Assembly: GCA_964649385.1 (NCBI GenBank)
Contig: CAZYRA010000059.1
Coordinates: forward strand, 1 to 7,432
Length of the DNA: 7,432 nucleotides
Direction: 5' to 3'
Source of the DNA: UBA5760 sp964649385
GTDB lineage: Bacteria; Chloroflexota; Dehalococcoidia; Dehalococcoidales; UBA5760
Shown: piece by piece, positions 6,146 to 7,432 of the stretch
How the letters are laid out: each line of letters starts with the position of its first letter
Position numbering within the stretch: position 1 is the first letter of the stretch
Position numbers and translations under genes: made by a program
The notes under the pieces: generated by a model
Told to the model about the DNA's origin: nothing
Databases searched by the model: none
Seen by the model: the letters and a program-made list of their open reading frames with translations, nothing else

Positions 6146-6517
6146 ATGTATCAGGTATCTATCGAGCAGCATTTTGACGCCGCCCATTTCCTGCGGGGGT
6201 ATCAGGGTAAGTGTGAGGCACTGCACGGGCATCGTTTCCGGGCTGTGGTCAAGGTAGAGGCTTCCAGGATTGATGAGGTGGGCATGGCATACGATTTTGC
6301 CAAGCTAAAAAGGCACCTGAGAGATATTCTATCCCGGTTTGACCATACCTGCCTGAATGACGTGCCACCATTCGATGAAATAAACCCGTCCTCAGAGAAT
6401 ATCGCCCGCACCATTTATAATGAGCTTAAGCCGAAGCTGACGGGGACACCGGTGGTCCTTACCAGCGTTGAGGTGTGGGAATCACCCGAGAGCAGGGTAG
6501 CCTATATTCCCGATTAG
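6146..6517 (+). CDS. queD: 6-pyruvoyl/6-carboxytetrahydropterin synthase family (QueD/PTPS), possible dual PTPS-I/III type
   Basis: T-fold enzyme acting on dihydroneopterin triphosphate; QueD makes 6-carboxytetrahydropterin for queuosine. The 123 residues are full length. Zinc ligands are His14 (FDAAHF), His27 and His29 (HGH). Cys23 is the catalytic cysteine, Asp66-His67 (RFDHTCLND) completes the catalytic set, and Glu112 (VEVWESP) binds the pterin. The residue after Cys23 is Glu24, giving C-E-x2-HGH. From memory of COG0720 subfamilies, plain QueD has C-x3-HGH and the folate-type PTPS-III has E-x2-HGH; the combined pattern marks PTPS-I/III proteins reported to do both. Co-transcription with folK fits such a folate role, replacing FolB. 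The ribosome binding site AAGGAGGG (6135-6142) is excellent. Confidence 0.9.
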   Translation: MYQVSIEQHFDAAHFLRGYQGKCEALHGHRFRAVVKVEASRIDEVGMAYDFAKLKRHLRDILSRFDHTCLNDVPPFDEINPSSENIARTIYNELKPKLTGTPVVLTSVEVWESPESRVAYIPD

Positions 6518-6696
6518 GGATGCTTATCCGGCGGTAGAAGGTTGGGGATTGTCTCCAGGATGGGATAACGCACTTCACACCTCCGGCAGTACAGCGAGCC
6601 GGTCACTATCTCTTGCTCGTCCTCTTCCTCTACATTGAGCTCAAGCTCCCCTTTGCACACTGGGCAGACCAAGATATCCATAAGCTCTTTCTTCAT
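6514..6696 (-). CDS. Trm112-like zinc-ribbon protein (YcaR/UPF0434 type)
   Basis: A 60-residue protein starting MKKELMDILVCPVCKGELEL. It has two Cys pairs, Cys11/Cys14 and Cys37/Cys40 (LYCRRC), forming a zinc ribbon, and ends in the family's YPILETIPNLLP. In eukaryotes and archaea Trm112 activates methyltransferases; the role of bacterial homologues is less clear. The open frame reaches TTG 6714, but this lies upstream of the -10 element, so I choose ATG 6696, which also matches the family N-terminus. No Shine-Dalgarno precedes it, and the predicted transcript begins at or next to the ATG. Its TAA (6514-6516) overlaps the TAG of the convergent queD-like gene. Confidence 0.9.
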   Translation of the reverse strand: MKKELMDILVCPVCKGELELNVEEEDEQEIVTGSLYCRRCEVRYPILETIPNLLPPDKHP

Positions 6697-6702
6697 AACC
6701 GG

Positions 6703-6711
6703 ATTATACCA
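6703..6711 (-). promoter_or_regulatory. Extended -10 promoter of the Trm112-like gene
   Basis: On the minus strand TGG-TATAAT is a perfect extended -10 (TATAAT at 6703-6708). I find no good -35, which an extended -10 can do without. Transcription would start about 6696-6697, at the gene's ATG. Confidence 0.6.
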
Positions 6712-6751
6712 CAATAGCCTTTAGCCTATATGGCAGGGTGGTGAGGTATTT

Positions 6752-6781
6752 TTGACACAATAGATAACCTTAGCATAGTAT
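6752..6781 (+). promoter_or_regulatory. Promoter of the MetH-activation-like gene
   Basis: A perfect TTGACA (6752-6757) is followed after 18 bases by TAGTAT (6776-6781, four of six). The start would be near 6788, with a leader of about 80 bases. Just before the gene, CTCC-GCA-GGAG (6850-6860) is a small inverted repeat that includes part of the ribosome binding site. Confidence 0.5.
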
Positions 6782-6869
6782 TTCACCAAGCAGTGAGTAT
6801 GGTTAGTGAGATGTAGAACTGAAAAACCGAGATACGGGTAGTATATATGCTCCGCAGGAGGGATTTGTG

Positions 6870-7432
6870 ATGCGAAGATTGAGCCAGGCCGACATTTCGG
6901 GCTTCAAGGTAGACCCGGAGCGTGTATGGTGTATGGCCGGGTACTCTGACCCGAGCCGAGTCCGGCCGATTATGCAGAAGGCCTTTGAGCAGGCATGGGA
7001 GATCGGGCCGTCCCTTCTGGAGCCAGCAGCGTGTTACGACACGTTCCCGATAACGGGAGTGACTTCTTATTCCGTGACAATCGACGGCGATGTTTCCTTT
7101 CAGAGCCGGGACCTGGCGGAGCACTTTCGAGAGGCAAGAGAGATGACCATTCTTATCGTCACCATCGGCCCGCGCCTGGAAAAGCAGGTGGAAAAGCTCT
7201 TTGAGGAAAGAAATTCCGGCGTGGGTTGTATCCTCGATTTACTAGGCTCGGCGGCGGTGGACAAGGTAGCCTACCGGGTGAGAGACCTCATTCAGAAAGA
7301 CGCTTTAGCTAAGGGTTATCGAGCAATGAGCCGTGGATACTGCATCGGTAAGACCTGTCCAGCCTATACAGACTGTGGTGGGGTGGTGGCCTACTGGTGG
7401 AGCCCGGGTTATGGTGATATGGAGACGCGGGA
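6870..7432 (+). CDS. Stand-alone MetH-activation-domain-like protein, corrinoid related (3' end outside window)
   Basis: The 187 visible residues resemble the activation (AdoMet-binding) domain of cobalamin-dependent methionine synthase, found as a separate protein in many anaerobes. Evidence: LLEPAACYDTFPI (49-61), the central MTILIVTIGPRLEKQVEKLF (92-111), GCILDLLGSAAVDKVA (119-134), and SPGYGDM (178-184), which matches the family's R-x-SPGYG AdoMet-site signature. It likely helps reductive reactivation of a corrinoid protein, or of a MetH lacking this domain; the partner is not in view. Three cysteines (158, 163, 169; CIGKTCPAYTDC) precede the signature and might bind metal. ATG 6870 has a consensus AGGAGGG (6856-6862) seven bases upstream. 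The frame is open to the right edge. Confidence 0.8.
   Translation, partial: MRRLSQADISGFKVDPERVWCMAGYSDPSRVRPIMQKAFEQAWEIGPSLLEPAACYDTFPITGVTSYSVTIDGDVSFQSRDLAEHFREAREMTILIVTIGPRLEKQVEKLFEERNSGVGCILDLLGSAAVDKVAYRVRDLIQKDALAKGYRAMSRGYCIGKTCPAYTDCGGVVAYWWSPGYGDMETR

Noticed and set aside
6788..6869. Possible cobalamin or SAM riboswitch before the MetH-activation-like gene
   Set aside because: The leader is only about 80 bases, lacks a recognisable B12-box or SAM-type core, and shows only 4-bp helices.
6783..7124. 113-codon minus-strand open frame opposite the MetH-activation-like gene
   Set aside because: Shadow of a gene with clear family motifs and a consensus ribosome binding site; the antisense protein looks like no family I know.

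Overview
The window is a compact stretch of bacterial housekeeping DNA with short intergenic gaps, clear Shine-Dalgarno sites and sigma-70-type promoters. I see no insertion sequence, integrase, CRISPR array, rRNA or tRNA gene. The gene content suggests an anaerobic, corrinoid-using bacterium: a stand-alone methionine-synthase-activation-like protein, a biotin-less carboxyltransferase, a Trm112-like zinc protein and a short NAGS-like acetyltransferase. Chloroflexota of the Dehalococcoidia type is my best guess. It rests on gene set and protein flavour and no marker gene proves it.

Layout from left to right. The C-terminal part of rmuC enters at the left edge. A 307-bp gap follows, holding a perfect hairpin and a likely 32-residue single-pass membrane peptide, and then a 155-residue membrane protein of unknown function. 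A well-formed promoter starts a tight plus-strand operon of NAD kinase, GNAT acetyltransferase and Nudix ADP-ribose pyrophosphatase. The Nudix stop codon directly abuts the stop codon of a convergent minus-strand HIT-family gene. That gene is the last of a minus-strand operon whose first gene encodes the carboxyltransferase subunit of pyruvate carboxylase or oxaloacetate decarboxylase. The two operon genes both appear to be broken by a missing base in a C/G run: the carboxyltransferase in mid-gene, and the HIT gene at its start.

Divergent from that operon is a plus-strand pair, folK and a 6-pyruvoyltetrahydropterin synthase family gene (queD-like). The active-site pattern of the second protein (Cys-Glu-x2-His-Gly-His) suggests a double role in queuosine and folate synthesis. 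A convergent Trm112-like gene overlaps the queD-like stop codon, and its extended -10 element lies so close to its ATG that the transcript is probably leaderless. Divergent again, with a consensus -35, is a MetH-activation-like gene that runs off the right edge.

Functional themes are NAD(P) homeostasis (nadK with the ADP-ribose hydrolase), pterin/folate and queuosine synthesis (folK and queD-like), C3/C4 carboxylation (pycB-like) and corrinoid chemistry (the last gene). I found no clearly new multi-gene system. The best leads are the dual-motif pterin gene beside folK, the two single-base lesions in one operon, the probable leaderless gene, and the corrinoid-activation-like protein with an extra cysteine cluster.
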